From the NCBI GenBank assembly GCA_003663525.1, contig QMUF01000051.1, forward strand, positions 1 to 10,120: a stretch of 10,120 nt of DNA, given 5' to 3'. A model generated the notes under the pieces. That model did not search any database. It worked only from the letters and a program-made list of their open reading frames with translations, and had not been told where the DNA came from. Of this stretch, positions 1 to 9,688 are shown one piece after another. Positions within the stretch are counted from its first letter, which is position 1. Each line of letters opens with the position of its first letter. Origin of the DNA: Thermococci archaeon. GTDB lineage: Archaea > Methanobacteriota_B > Thermococci > Thermococcales > Thermococcaceae. Position numbers and translations under genes: made by a program.

Positions 1-579
1 GCTGAGGTTCAGAGATTGCCATTTCCAGAAAGCGCGTGGTATTGGAAGCCCAATAAAGGAGGCGGGGTGGCAATAGATTTAGGCGTTCATGTTACAGATT
101 TTCTCCGTTGGTATTTTAAAAGTGAACCTGTTGAAATTCTAGGCATAGGAAAGGCAATAAGAAAAGAAGCTCAAGTAAACAACACATATGATCACTTCTT
201 AATGATGATACAATTTGAAGGTAATAAAACCGGACTTGCAGAAGTTAGCTGGGCGTACTCCTACCCCGCCCGTTATGGGGTCTTTTACCATCACTTAGAT
301 ATCTTAGGAAAGAATGGGAGGATCAGATACACTCCCCTGGATACTCCAGTAGTGGGAGTTGTAAAGCACCAATTCGAAATGCCAAGGTTTTCTCCATTAC
401 TCTCAGCGTTTCCTGAAGCATTTGAAGCAGAACTAAGGCATTTCTTCAGAGTGATCATGGGTAAAGAAGAACCAAGAATAACGGCAAAAGATGCATTAAT
501 CGCCCTTCAAATAGCAGAAATTGCCATAGAATCTGCAAAAAGAGGAGAACCTCTCGAGTTTAAGGGGGTGAGGGAATGA
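1..579 (+). CDS. Gfo/Idh/MocA-family oxidoreductase, C-terminal part (5' end outside window)
   Basis: This is the C-terminal 192 residues of a cytoplasmic NAD(P)-dependent sugar dehydrogenase-like protein. The reading frame is open from base 1 and ends in TGA at 577-579. A TTG at 16 could be read as a start, but the protein clearly begins upstream: family members are about 330-400 residues, and the Rossmann domain and EKP motif are missing here. Visible is the family's substrate-domain motif GGGVAIDLGVHVTDFLRW, with the conserved Asp and His that in characterised relatives sit at the active site. The beta-sheet domain follows, with a typical ending (ALIALQIAEIAIESAKRGEP). The last bases overlap the start of the next gene (ATGA), so the two are translationally coupled. 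The specific substrate cannot be told. Family assignment is firm. Confidence 0.9.
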   Translation, partial: AEVQRLPFPESAWYWKPNKGGGVAIDLGVHVTDFLRWYFKSEPVEILGIGKAIRKEAQVNNTYDHFLMMIQFEGNKTGLAEVSWAYSYPARYGVFYHHLDILGKNGRIRYTPLDTPVVGVVKHQFEMPRFSPLLSAFPEAFEAELRHFFRVIMGKEEPRITAKDALIALQIAEIAIESAKRGEPLEFKGVRE

Positions 580-1577
580 TAAACGTTGGAATAATTAGCT
601 ATGCCCATCCTCACGCGTTAAGATATGGAACAACTTTTGCATCAAACCACAAAGCAAAGCTATATGCAATCTCTGGGGATGGAGCAAACACTGATATTGC
701 AAGAACCGAAGCCCAAAAAATGAAAGCAAAATTCTACTCAAACTACGACTCCCTCCTGAAAGATGAAAAAGTGGATGCGGTTTACATAGCTATTGAAACT
801 TATAGGCATAAAGAAATCGCCATAAGAGCTGCTGAGGAAGGAAAACACATCCTCCTGGAAAAACCCATAGCACTAACACTTGAAGATGCCGATAAAATTA
901 TTAAAGCAGTAAAAAAGGCCGGTGTAAAGCTCATGGTACCATTTAACCCAAGGTTCACGGTACCCCTTAAAAAAGCAAAAGCAATGATAGATTCCGGTGA
1001 GATAGGAACTCTTGAGTACATATATGCAATTTCAGAGTATGTAAAACCGCCAATATTCCTTGAGGGCTTGGATATGAGTTGGTTTTTAGATAAAAACAAA
1101 TCTGGCGGCGGAGGATTCATGGATACTGCACCTCATGGCATAGACTCCCTCCTTTGGCTTGTAAACGACGAACCGAAGAGTATCTATGCGAGCATAGGAT
1201 CAAAAATATTTGGATTTCCTGTGGATGACATAGGCACTGCAGTACTAGAATTCAAAAATGGTGTTGTAGCAGTTCTTAACGCTGGATGGGCGAACCCCAA
1301 AGGATATTCCTATGGCTTAGAGATAAAATATTATCTCTTAGGAAAGGAAGGCTTCCTTGACATCAGAACAGCTTATCCCGACTTTACGGTTTACCAAGAC
1401 AAAGCTGAAAAAATATACTGGGAAAGAGCAGATGTTAGTGGAATTGTAAACTCTTTCCTGAACTCCATAATAGAGGACAAAGAACCCCTGATAACTGGAG
1501 AAATGGCTAAGAAAAACTTGGAAATAATCTTAGCCGCTTATGAATCTTCAAAAACTGGAAAACTTGTCAAATTTTAG
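576..1577 (+). CDS. Gfo/Idh/MocA-family NAD(P)-dependent oxidoreductase
   Basis: A complete 333-residue protein, normal length for the family, which oxidises, reduces or epimerises sugars and sugar derivatives with NAD(P). The N-terminal Rossmann domain spans about 1-120, with the diagnostic EKP at 95-97 (LLEKPIAL), whose Lys is catalytic in the family. The C-terminal domain carries GGGGFMDTAPHGID at 177-190, with candidate active-site residues Asp183 and His187. The nucleotide loop is odd: VGIISYAHPHA replaces the usual GxGxxG, so only the first Gly is kept. The ATG overlaps the stop of the previous gene, and a purine-rich GGGGGTGAGG lies just upstream. With its partner it forms a tandem pair next to a sugar importer, consistent with catabolism of an imported sugar. 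That role is inferred. Enzyme class is secure, substrate unknown. Confidence 0.92.
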   Translation: MINVGIISYAHPHALRYGTTFASNHKAKLYAISGDGANTDIARTEAQKMKAKFYSNYDSLLKDEKVDAVYIAIETYRHKEIAIRAAEEGKHILLEKPIALTLEDADKIIKAVKKAGVKLMVPFNPRFTVPLKKAKAMIDSGEIGTLEYIYAISEYVKPPIFLEGLDMSWFLDKNKSGGGGFMDTAPHGIDSLLWLVNDEPKSIYASIGSKIFGFPVDDIGTAVLEFKNGVVAVLNAGWANPKGYSYGLEIKYYLLGKEGFLDIRTAYPDFTVYQDKAEKIYWERADVSGIVNSFLNSIIEDKEPLITGEMAKKNLEIILAAYESSKTGKLVKF

Positions 1578-1588
1578 TTTTTTCATTT
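1578..1588 (+). terminator. Possible T-tract terminator after the oxidoreductase pair
   Basis: Six T residues follow the TAG stop directly (1578-1583), with a second TTT at 1586-1588. Archaeal RNA polymerase can terminate on short T-tracts without a hairpin, and a new promoter follows 50 bases on. Weak evidence, because T-runs are common in this AT-rich DNA. Confidence 0.35.
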
Positions 1589-1589
1589 C

Positions 1590-1620
1590 CCACTTTTCAT
1601 TATACAACTACAAAAAGTGG
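1590..1620. repeat. Perfect 8-bp inverted repeat upstream of the ABC operon promoter
   Basis: The arms are CCACTTTT (1590-1597) and AAAAGTGG (1613-1620) around a 15-base spacer. The repeat ends 7 bases before the likely BRE and 15 bases before the TATA box, where an archaeal activator site is often placed. It could be an operator for the TrmB-type regulator at the operon's end, or a hairpin helping termination of the upstream gene pair. It overlaps a second imperfect dyad, GTGGT-4-ATCAC (1617-1630). Function is inference. Confidence 0.4.
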
Positions 1621-1627
1621 TTTATAT

Positions 1628-1680
1628 CACAAAACTTATATATTTTATTAGCAAACATATGGTGAACATTTCAGAGGTGA
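1628..1680 (+). promoter_or_regulatory. BRE/TATA promoter and ribosome binding site of the ABC transporter operon
   Basis: A TATA box TTATATAT lies at 1636-1643, preceded by an A-rich BRE-like stretch (CACAAAAC, 1628-1635). Archaeal start sites lie about 25 bases from the TATA centre, which predicts transcription starting near 1663-1667 and a leader of roughly 20 bases. The leader contains a strong Shine-Dalgarno GAGGTGA (1674-1680), 6 bases before the ATG at 1687. A short direct repeat AACAT (1654-1658 and 1666-1670) flanks the predicted start and could be part of an operator. Confidence 0.7.
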
Positions 1681-1686
1681 TAGGCC

Positions 1687-2991
1687 ATGAGCCGAAAGAT
1701 AGGTTTTGCAGGAGTTTTGGTTTTAGTTCTTTTAGGAGCAATAGTGAGTGGGTGCATTGGCGGTGAAGAGACAACGAGCCCAACCACCACAGAACAAGTG
1801 ACAATTAACTGGCTTTCAACACAACTAAACCCGCCAGAAGAGAGAGCATTTGTACAAGAACAGTTGCTTAAGGAGTTTAAAGATCAATCCGGAATTGATG
1901 TAAACTTCGTACCTATAAGTTATTCTGACCTGGCCACCCGACTTGAGGCCGAAGAACAAACTGGAGAAGTCACAATTGACCTTGTTGCTGATCTTCACGG
2001 CGGACTTGACTTCTTTAATTCACAAGCCTGGCTTGAGGACTTAAGTGGAAAGACCCTTGAAGGGAGAACATTCATAAGCACTTTTGAAAAATACGCAACA
2101 ATAGATGGTAAGAAGGTTTACATCCCATGGATGAGTGCCACTTATGTAATGGTAGTAAATAAGAAGGCCTTTGACTACCTCCCAGCAGGTCTTACACAAG
2201 ATGATGTTATGAAAGGAACTGAGAAGTGGGACTACAATGCTCTTCTTGAATGGGCCAAGAACTTAAAAGAGGCAACCGGACAACCGCAACTTGGATTCCC
2301 CGCCGGGCCAAAAGGGCTCCTCCACAGATTCCTCCACGGATACATATACCCAAGCTTCACAGGTTACCAAGCAAAGAACTTTGATAGCCCTGAGGCTGTC
2401 CAAATGTGGAATTACCTTAGCGAGCTCTGGCAATATGTTAACCCAGCAAGCACTACATGGGACGCTATGGGCGAACCACTCCTTAGAGGAGAGGTCATGC
2501 TTGCATGGGATCACACTGCAAGAATTAAGAACGCAATAGAAAGCAACCCAGATCAATTTGTAGTAGTTCCAGTCCCAAGAGGACCTAAAGGAAGAGGATT
2601 CATCCTCGTAGTTGCTGGATTGGCAATTCCAAAGAATGCACCACACCAAGATGAAGCCTGGAAGCTGATAGACTATCTTACAAAACCAGAAACACAAGTG
2701 AAGATTCTCGAAAACGTTGGATTCTTCCCAACAGTTCAAGAAGCAACTGGTGCAATCCCATCAGGCCCACTTAAAGTCCTTGCAGAGGGAGTCACAGCAC
2801 AATCAGCAACGCCCGATGCAGTTGTAGCCATGATTCCAAACCTTGGTGAGAAAGGAGGACAGTTCACAGACGCTTACAGAACTGCATTCCAAAGAATTGT
2901 ACTTAAAGGGGAAGATCCAGAAACCGTGGTCAAAGAACTTGGACCACAGATAAAAGCACTCTTCCAAGAGATGGGACAAGAAATTCCATGA
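1687..2991 (+). CDS. Carbohydrate ABC transporter substrate-binding lipoprotein (MalE-like)
   Basis: A 434-residue extracellular solute-binding protein of the sugar (family 1) type, which captures the sugar outside the cell and delivers it to the two permeases encoded next. The N-terminus has a basic start, a hydrophobic core (about 5-20) and a lipobox-like VSGC with Cys23, so it is probably processed and anchored to the membrane. A Thr/Ser-rich linker follows (TTSPTTTEQ), typical of archaeal surface binding proteins and often glycosylated. The mature part has the usual two-lobe features: an early segment leading to TIDLVADLHG, and a late segment PKNAPHQDEAWKLIDYLTKP that is characteristic of this family. 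Many aromatic residues (Trp, Tyr) are available for sugar stacking. It is the first gene of the operon and has its own promoter. The ligand is unknown; maltose/trehalose-type or another oligosaccharide is possible. Confidence 0.93.
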   Translation: MSRKIGFAGVLVLVLLGAIVSGCIGGEETTSPTTTEQVTINWLSTQLNPPEERAFVQEQLLKEFKDQSGIDVNFVPISYSDLATRLEAEEQTGEVTIDLVADLHGGLDFFNSQAWLEDLSGKTLEGRTFISTFEKYATIDGKKVYIPWMSATYVMVVNKKAFDYLPAGLTQDDVMKGTEKWDYNALLEWAKNLKEATGQPQLGFPAGPKGLLHRFLHGYIYPSFTGYQAKNFDSPEAVQMWNYLSELWQYVNPASTTWDAMGEPLLRGEVMLAWDHTARIKNAIESNPDQFVVVPVPRGPKGRGFILVVAGLAIPKNAPHQDEAWKLIDYLTKPETQVKILENVGFFPTVQEATGAIPSGPLKVLAEGVTAQSATPDAVVAMIPNLGEKGGQFTDAYRTAFQRIVLKGEDPETVVKELGPQIKALFQEMGQEIP

Positions 2992-3001
2992 GGGAGGTGC
3001 C

Positions 3002-3856
3002 ATGAAGGTAAAATCCTCCTACATTCCCTATTTTTTAATTTTACCCGCATTTGCATATCTGCTGTTTTTTGTTGGATACCCCCTTGTTCAGGCTCTCTAT
3101 ACTGCATTCACTCAAAACGGGCATTTTTCCCTCGCAACTGTTAGAAAAACCTTTACCGATCCTTATTTTTGGGACGCTTTAAAATATACCATAAGCCTTG
3201 CGGGAGTTATTGTCCCAACCCAAGTGGCATTGGCTATAATATTGGCTCTTGGTGTTAATAGAGTTTTTAAAGGCAAAGATTTTACAATTTATGCTCTTAC
3301 GATTCCCCTGACTATAAGTGATGTAGCTGCTGGTTTAATATGGTATTCTATGCTCTCCCCAAGTGGATTTTTAAACAAACTTCTTCTGAACATTGGCCTT
3401 ATTAATAACCCAATCTATTTCTTCGGCTATCAATATAGACATATGGAGTTTTTGGCCATTGTTTTAGCGGAGCTTTGGAGAGCCACTTCGATAGTTTTTG
3501 TTATAATTCTTGCCGGACTTCAGATGATAAGTCACGAATACTTAGAAGCCGCGGAGGTATTTGGGGCAGATTACTGGACACGACTCAGAAAGATAGTGAT
3601 TCCCCTCCTAAAGCCAAGCATCCAGAGTGCCTTGATAATCAGAACTCTCTTTGCGATGCAGATCTTTGGTATTGTATGGATATTAGCAGGAAGAGATATA
3701 CCAATACTAGCTGGAGAAGGTTTCTACAGGCTTACAGAACTCAAAGAATACGATGTAGCATCAATATATGCCTTAGTTATAGCCGGGCTATCAATCATTC
3801 TGGGAGCTCTATATATCAAGTTCATGAAGGCTGAGTATCTGGAGGTGAGAGGATGA
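3002..3856 (+). CDS. Sugar ABC transporter permease, MalF-type
   Basis: A 284-residue inner-membrane permease with six predicted membrane spans, at roughly 7-29, 62-86, 94-118, 148-174, 208-230 and 252-275. The EAA loop that docks on the ATPase is clear at 182-203, beginning EAAEVFGADYWTRL with the invariant Gly188, and ending in VIPLL. It pairs with the next permease to form the translocation channel. The ATG is preceded by GGGAGGTG (2992-2999), which starts immediately after the binding-protein stop, so translation is probably coupled. The length is near that of MalF-type permeases lacking the large extra periplasmic domain of enteric MalF. The first span starts within ten residues of the ATG, which supports this start. 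It ends in an ATGA overlap with the next gene. Confidence 0.94.
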   Translation: MKVKSSYIPYFLILPAFAYLLFFVGYPLVQALYTAFTQNGHFSLATVRKTFTDPYFWDALKYTISLAGVIVPTQVALAIILALGVNRVFKGKDFTIYALTIPLTISDVAAGLIWYSMLSPSGFLNKLLLNIGLINNPIYFFGYQYRHMEFLAIVLAELWRATSIVFVIILAGLQMISHEYLEAAEVFGADYWTRLRKIVIPLLKPSIQSALIIRTLFAMQIFGIVWILAGRDIPILAGEGFYRLTELKEYDVASIYALVIAGLSIILGALYIKFMKAEYLEVRG

Positions 3857-4686
3857 ACGAGGAAACCAAGTTTATACTCAAAAAACTAGTATTTTATGCA
3901 TTTATCTTCACTGTAGTTGCATGGATAGTTATCCCAATAATAATATCCACCCTCTATGGCTTTGCCCTCCCAAAAGATTACTACGATCCAAAAAAGATCC
4001 TCCCAACAAGCTTTACAATTAAATACGTGAAAACTCTCTTAATCACCTTAGGAGCCTTAGATGGCATAAAGAACAGCATTATTGTAGCCCTAATCACAAT
4101 AGCAATAAGTTTTGCCCTCGGAATTCCAGCCGGATATGCTGTGGCAAAGTTCATTTTTCCAGGAAAAGATACAATAAAGCTATCTATAGTGGCTTTAAGG
4201 ATGTTTCCAATCCCTGTAATGGCCATTCCCTTAGTAATTTTATACATCCGACTTCACCTCATTGATACCCTATTAGGTGTGGCATTAGCCCATACAGCAA
4301 TGAGCCTCCCATTTGTTGTGCTAATAACTTCCAGCATCTTTGCTGGAGTTTCAAAAGAACTTGAAGAGGCCGCAATGGTATTTGGATTAACACGGTTAGG
4401 ATCATTCTTTAAAATTACCCTTCCCCTAGCCCTACCGGGATTAGCTGCTGCTGCCATGTTCACTTTCGTTATGTCATGGAACGAGGTCTTTGTGGCTTCC
4501 ATACTAACTCTAGCACATAGAACTTTACCGGCCCAAATTCTGTCAATAATGGCCGGAGCAAGTGGAGGGGCGGCCCCAGATTATTACAAATTTGCAGCAG
4601 CTTTCATCATGATCCTACCCGCTATAACATTCATATTCTTCGCAAGGAAGTATCTAGTAACCATGTGGGGTATAACACTCAAGTGA
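3853..4686 (+). CDS. Sugar ABC transporter permease, MalG-type
   Basis: A 277-residue permease, the second half of the heterodimeric channel. About six spans are visible, at 12-34, 72-98, 110-131, 140-163, 196-217 and 246-265. The EAA motif runs from 172 (EAAMVFGLTRLGSFFK) to the LPLALPGL ending, with Gly178 at the invariant position. The segment SWNEVFVASIL (208-218) is typical of MalG-type permeases. The start codon overlaps the stop of the preceding gene (ATGA at 3853-3856), with GGAGGTGAG just upstream, so the two permeases are made in equal amounts. The C-terminus is short and basic, as in the family. The specific sugar cannot be read from it. Confidence 0.94.
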   Translation: MNEETKFILKKLVFYAFIFTVVAWIVIPIIISTLYGFALPKDYYDPKKILPTSFTIKYVKTLLITLGALDGIKNSIIVALITIAISFALGIPAGYAVAKFIFPGKDTIKLSIVALRMFPIPVMAIPLVILYIRLHLIDTLLGVALAHTAMSLPFVVLITSSIFAGVSKELEEAAMVFGLTRLGSFFKITLPLALPGLAAAAMFTFVMSWNEVFVASILTLAHRTLPAQILSIMAGASGGAAPDYYKFAAAFIMILPAITFIFFARKYLVTMWGITLK

Positions 4687-4695
4687 GGTGAGAAA

Positions 4696-5811
4696 ATGGT
4701 AGAAGTTAGACTTGAAAATCTGAAGAAGTATTTTGGTAATGGCAAGGTAAAAGCTGTTGATGGGATCGATTTAACGATAAAAGATGGGGAATTTCTTGTA
4801 TTACTTGGACCTAGTGGATGTGGTAAAACCACAACACTTAGAATGATAGCTGGACTAGAGAGTCCAACTGGTGGCAAAATATGGTTTGGCGACAAAGATG
4901 TGACTTATTTCTCCCCAAAAGATAGAAACATTTCCATGGTTTTTCAAAGCTATGCAGTATGGCCTCATATGACCGTCTATGATAACATTGCCTTTCCACT
5001 GAAAATTAAGAAGCATCCCAGGGATGAGATAGATAAAAAAGTAAAATGGGCGGCAGGAATGCTCCAAATAGGAAATCTTCTTGATAGATACCCCGCTCAA
5101 CTCAGTGGAGGCCAAAGACAAAGAGTAGCTGTTGCTAGAGCAATAGTTGTTGAACCTGCTGTCTTGTTAATGGACGAACCTCTCTCCAACTTAGACGCAA
5201 AGCTTAGAGTTGCCATGAGAGCCGAGATTAAAAAACTTCAAACAAAGCTCAAGGTAACAACCATTTACGTTACCCACGATCAAGTGGAGGCCATGACAAT
5301 GGGAGATAGAATAGCTGTAATGAATAAAGGAAAGCTCCTCCAAGTTGGGCCACCAACAGAAGTCTACTTAAAACCAAATTCCATCTTTGTTGGAACTTTT
5401 ATAGGAGCTCCAGAAATGAACCTCCTCGAAGTAAGTATTAAAGAGAAAGAGAATGGCCTTGTACTTGAAGGAACCGGTCTGGAGATAACCCTCCCTGAGG
5501 AATTTAGAGAACTTCTGGAAAGATATATTAACAAAAGCGTCATCTTCGGAATAAGACCTGAGCATATGACTATAGAAGGTGTCTCAACTCTTGAACACGT
5601 CAAAAGAGCCAGAGAAATTGAAGGAACTGTGGATTTCATTGAAGCACTAGGAACAGATACCATAGTCCACGCTAGAGTGGGAGAAGGGAATCTTATAAAA
5701 ATAAAGCTACCGGGACATATACCTTTAGAAATTGGCAGCAAAGTTAAAATAGTAGTTGATTTAGATAATATTCATATTTTCGACAAAACTACTGAAAATG
5801 CTGTAATTTGA
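4696..5811 (+). CDS. Sugar ABC transporter ATP-binding protein (MalK/UgpC-like)
   Basis: A 371-residue ATPase that powers import, acting as a homodimer on the cytoplasmic face. All nucleotide-binding motifs are intact: Walker A GPSGCGKT at 38-45, Q-loop Gln84, signature LSGGQ at 136-140, Walker B VLLMDEP at 156-162, D-loop SNLD at 164-167 and switch His194. After about residue 240 comes the OB/TOBE regulatory domain found in MalK-type proteins (GIRPEHM, then a second repeat ending KIVVDLDNIHIFD). Overall length matches MalK, so it is neither truncated nor fused. Shine-Dalgarno GAGGTGAG (4685-4692) overlaps the previous stop codon. Its stop overlaps the ribosome binding site of the regulator gene that follows, which places the regulator in the same transcript. 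Confidence 0.95.
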   Translation: MVEVRLENLKKYFGNGKVKAVDGIDLTIKDGEFLVLLGPSGCGKTTTLRMIAGLESPTGGKIWFGDKDVTYFSPKDRNISMVFQSYAVWPHMTVYDNIAFPLKIKKHPRDEIDKKVKWAAGMLQIGNLLDRYPAQLSGGQRQRVAVARAIVVEPAVLLMDEPLSNLDAKLRVAMRAEIKKLQTKLKVTTIYVTHDQVEAMTMGDRIAVMNKGKLLQVGPPTEVYLKPNSIFVGTFIGAPEMNLLEVSIKEKENGLVLEGTGLEITLPEEFRELLERYINKSVIFGIRPEHMTIEGVSTLEHVKRAREIEGTVDFIEALGTDTIVHARVGEGNLIKIKLPGHIPLEIGSKVKIVVDLDNIHIFDKTTENAVI

Positions 5812-5822
5812 GGGACGTAAGG

Positions 5823-9516
<3,694 letters not shown>

Positions 9517-9530
9517 AGCACTCCCTCCAA

Positions 9531-9547
9531 TACCACTCCGAGTGTTA
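9531..9547. promoter_or_regulatory. Near-match to the Thermococcales glycolytic motif (TrmBL1/Tgr operator)
   Basis: On the minus strand this reads TAACAC-TCGGA-GTGGTA, against the published TATCAC-N5-GTGATA motif: 10 of 12 defined positions match and the spacer length is right. It lies downstream of the GAPOR TATA box and covers the predicted transcription start (about 9541). In known cases that placement gives repression when sugar is absent and release when sugar is present, as expected for a glycolytic gene. The regulator itself is not in this window, unless the TrmB protein here also binds. Confidence 0.7.
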
Positions 9548-9561
9548 TGTAAAAAGGCAAA

Positions 9562-9578
9562 TTATTTAAGATTTTTGG
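9562..9578 (-). promoter_or_regulatory. BRE/TATA promoter of GAPOR
   Basis: On the minus strand a BRE-like CCAAAAAT (9578-9571) is followed by TATA box CTTAAATAA (9570-9562). The expected start is about 25 bases downstream, near 9541, which gives a leader of about 24 bases that contains the strong Shine-Dalgarno GGAGGGAG (9528-9521). The promoter core ends only about 20 bases from the insertion-sequence end. Confidence 0.75.
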
Positions 9579-9610
9579 ATACAAAAATGGGATTTTATCC
9601 TCCTGGAAGA

Positions 9611-9630
9611 CCCCTTCCGAAAGGGAGGGG
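9611..9630 (+). repeat. GAAA-tetraloop hairpin at the insertion-sequence left end
   Basis: CCCCTTCC (9611-9618), GAAA loop (9619-9622) and GGGAGGGG (9623-9630) form an 8-bp stem with one T-G pair. IS200/IS605 ends carry such imperfect subterminal hairpins, which TnpA recognises as single-stranded DNA. The GC-rich run stands out from the AT-rich surroundings. Confidence 0.7.
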
Positions 9631-9637
9631 ATGAAAG

Positions 9638-9653
9638 CCCAAAAGTTTAAATA
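9638..9653 (+). promoter_or_regulatory. BRE/TATA promoter of tnpB
   Basis: BRE-like CCCAAAAG (9638-9645) is followed by TTTAAATA (9646-9653). Transcription would begin near 9673-9677, giving a very short leader of about 12-16 bases before the ATG at 9689. A GGTG at 9682-9685 is the only Shine-Dalgarno-like sequence. Confidence 0.6.
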
Positions 9654-9688
9654 ATCTTTACTCTGTTGCATAGTAATGAGTGGTGCCA

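Noticed and set aside
1625..1630. TATCAC half-site before the importer TATA box
   Set aside because: It looks like half of the glycolytic motif, but after the 5-base spacer the sequence is TTATAT, not GTGATA. The GTGATA at 1677-1682 is far away and is part of the Shine-Dalgarno region.
2263..2739. 158-codon open frame on the minus strand inside the binding-protein gene
   Set aside because: It is antisense to a strongly supported gene, is rich in Cys and Trp, has no recognisable domain and has no ribosome binding site or promoter. It is a frame shadow.
3475..3834. 119-codon open frame on the plus strand inside the MalF-type permease
   Set aside because: The permease frame carries the membrane spans and EAA motif here. 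This frame has low-complexity, Ser/Arg-rich content and no start signal.
5364..5741. 125-codon minus-strand frame inside the ATPase gene
   Set aside because: It lies antisense to the TOBE domain region, is Ser/Pro-rich and matches no family.
5808..5822. TTG start for the TrmB gene at 5808
   Set aside because: It overlaps the ATPase stop and lacks a properly spaced ribosome binding site, whereas ATG 5823 has GAGGGA 7 bases upstream and gives the TrmB-like length of 338.
9577..9600. GGATA/TATCC inverted repeat between the GAPOR promoter and the insertion sequence
   Set aside because: Only 5 bp with a 14-base spacer, which is expected by chance in a window of this size.
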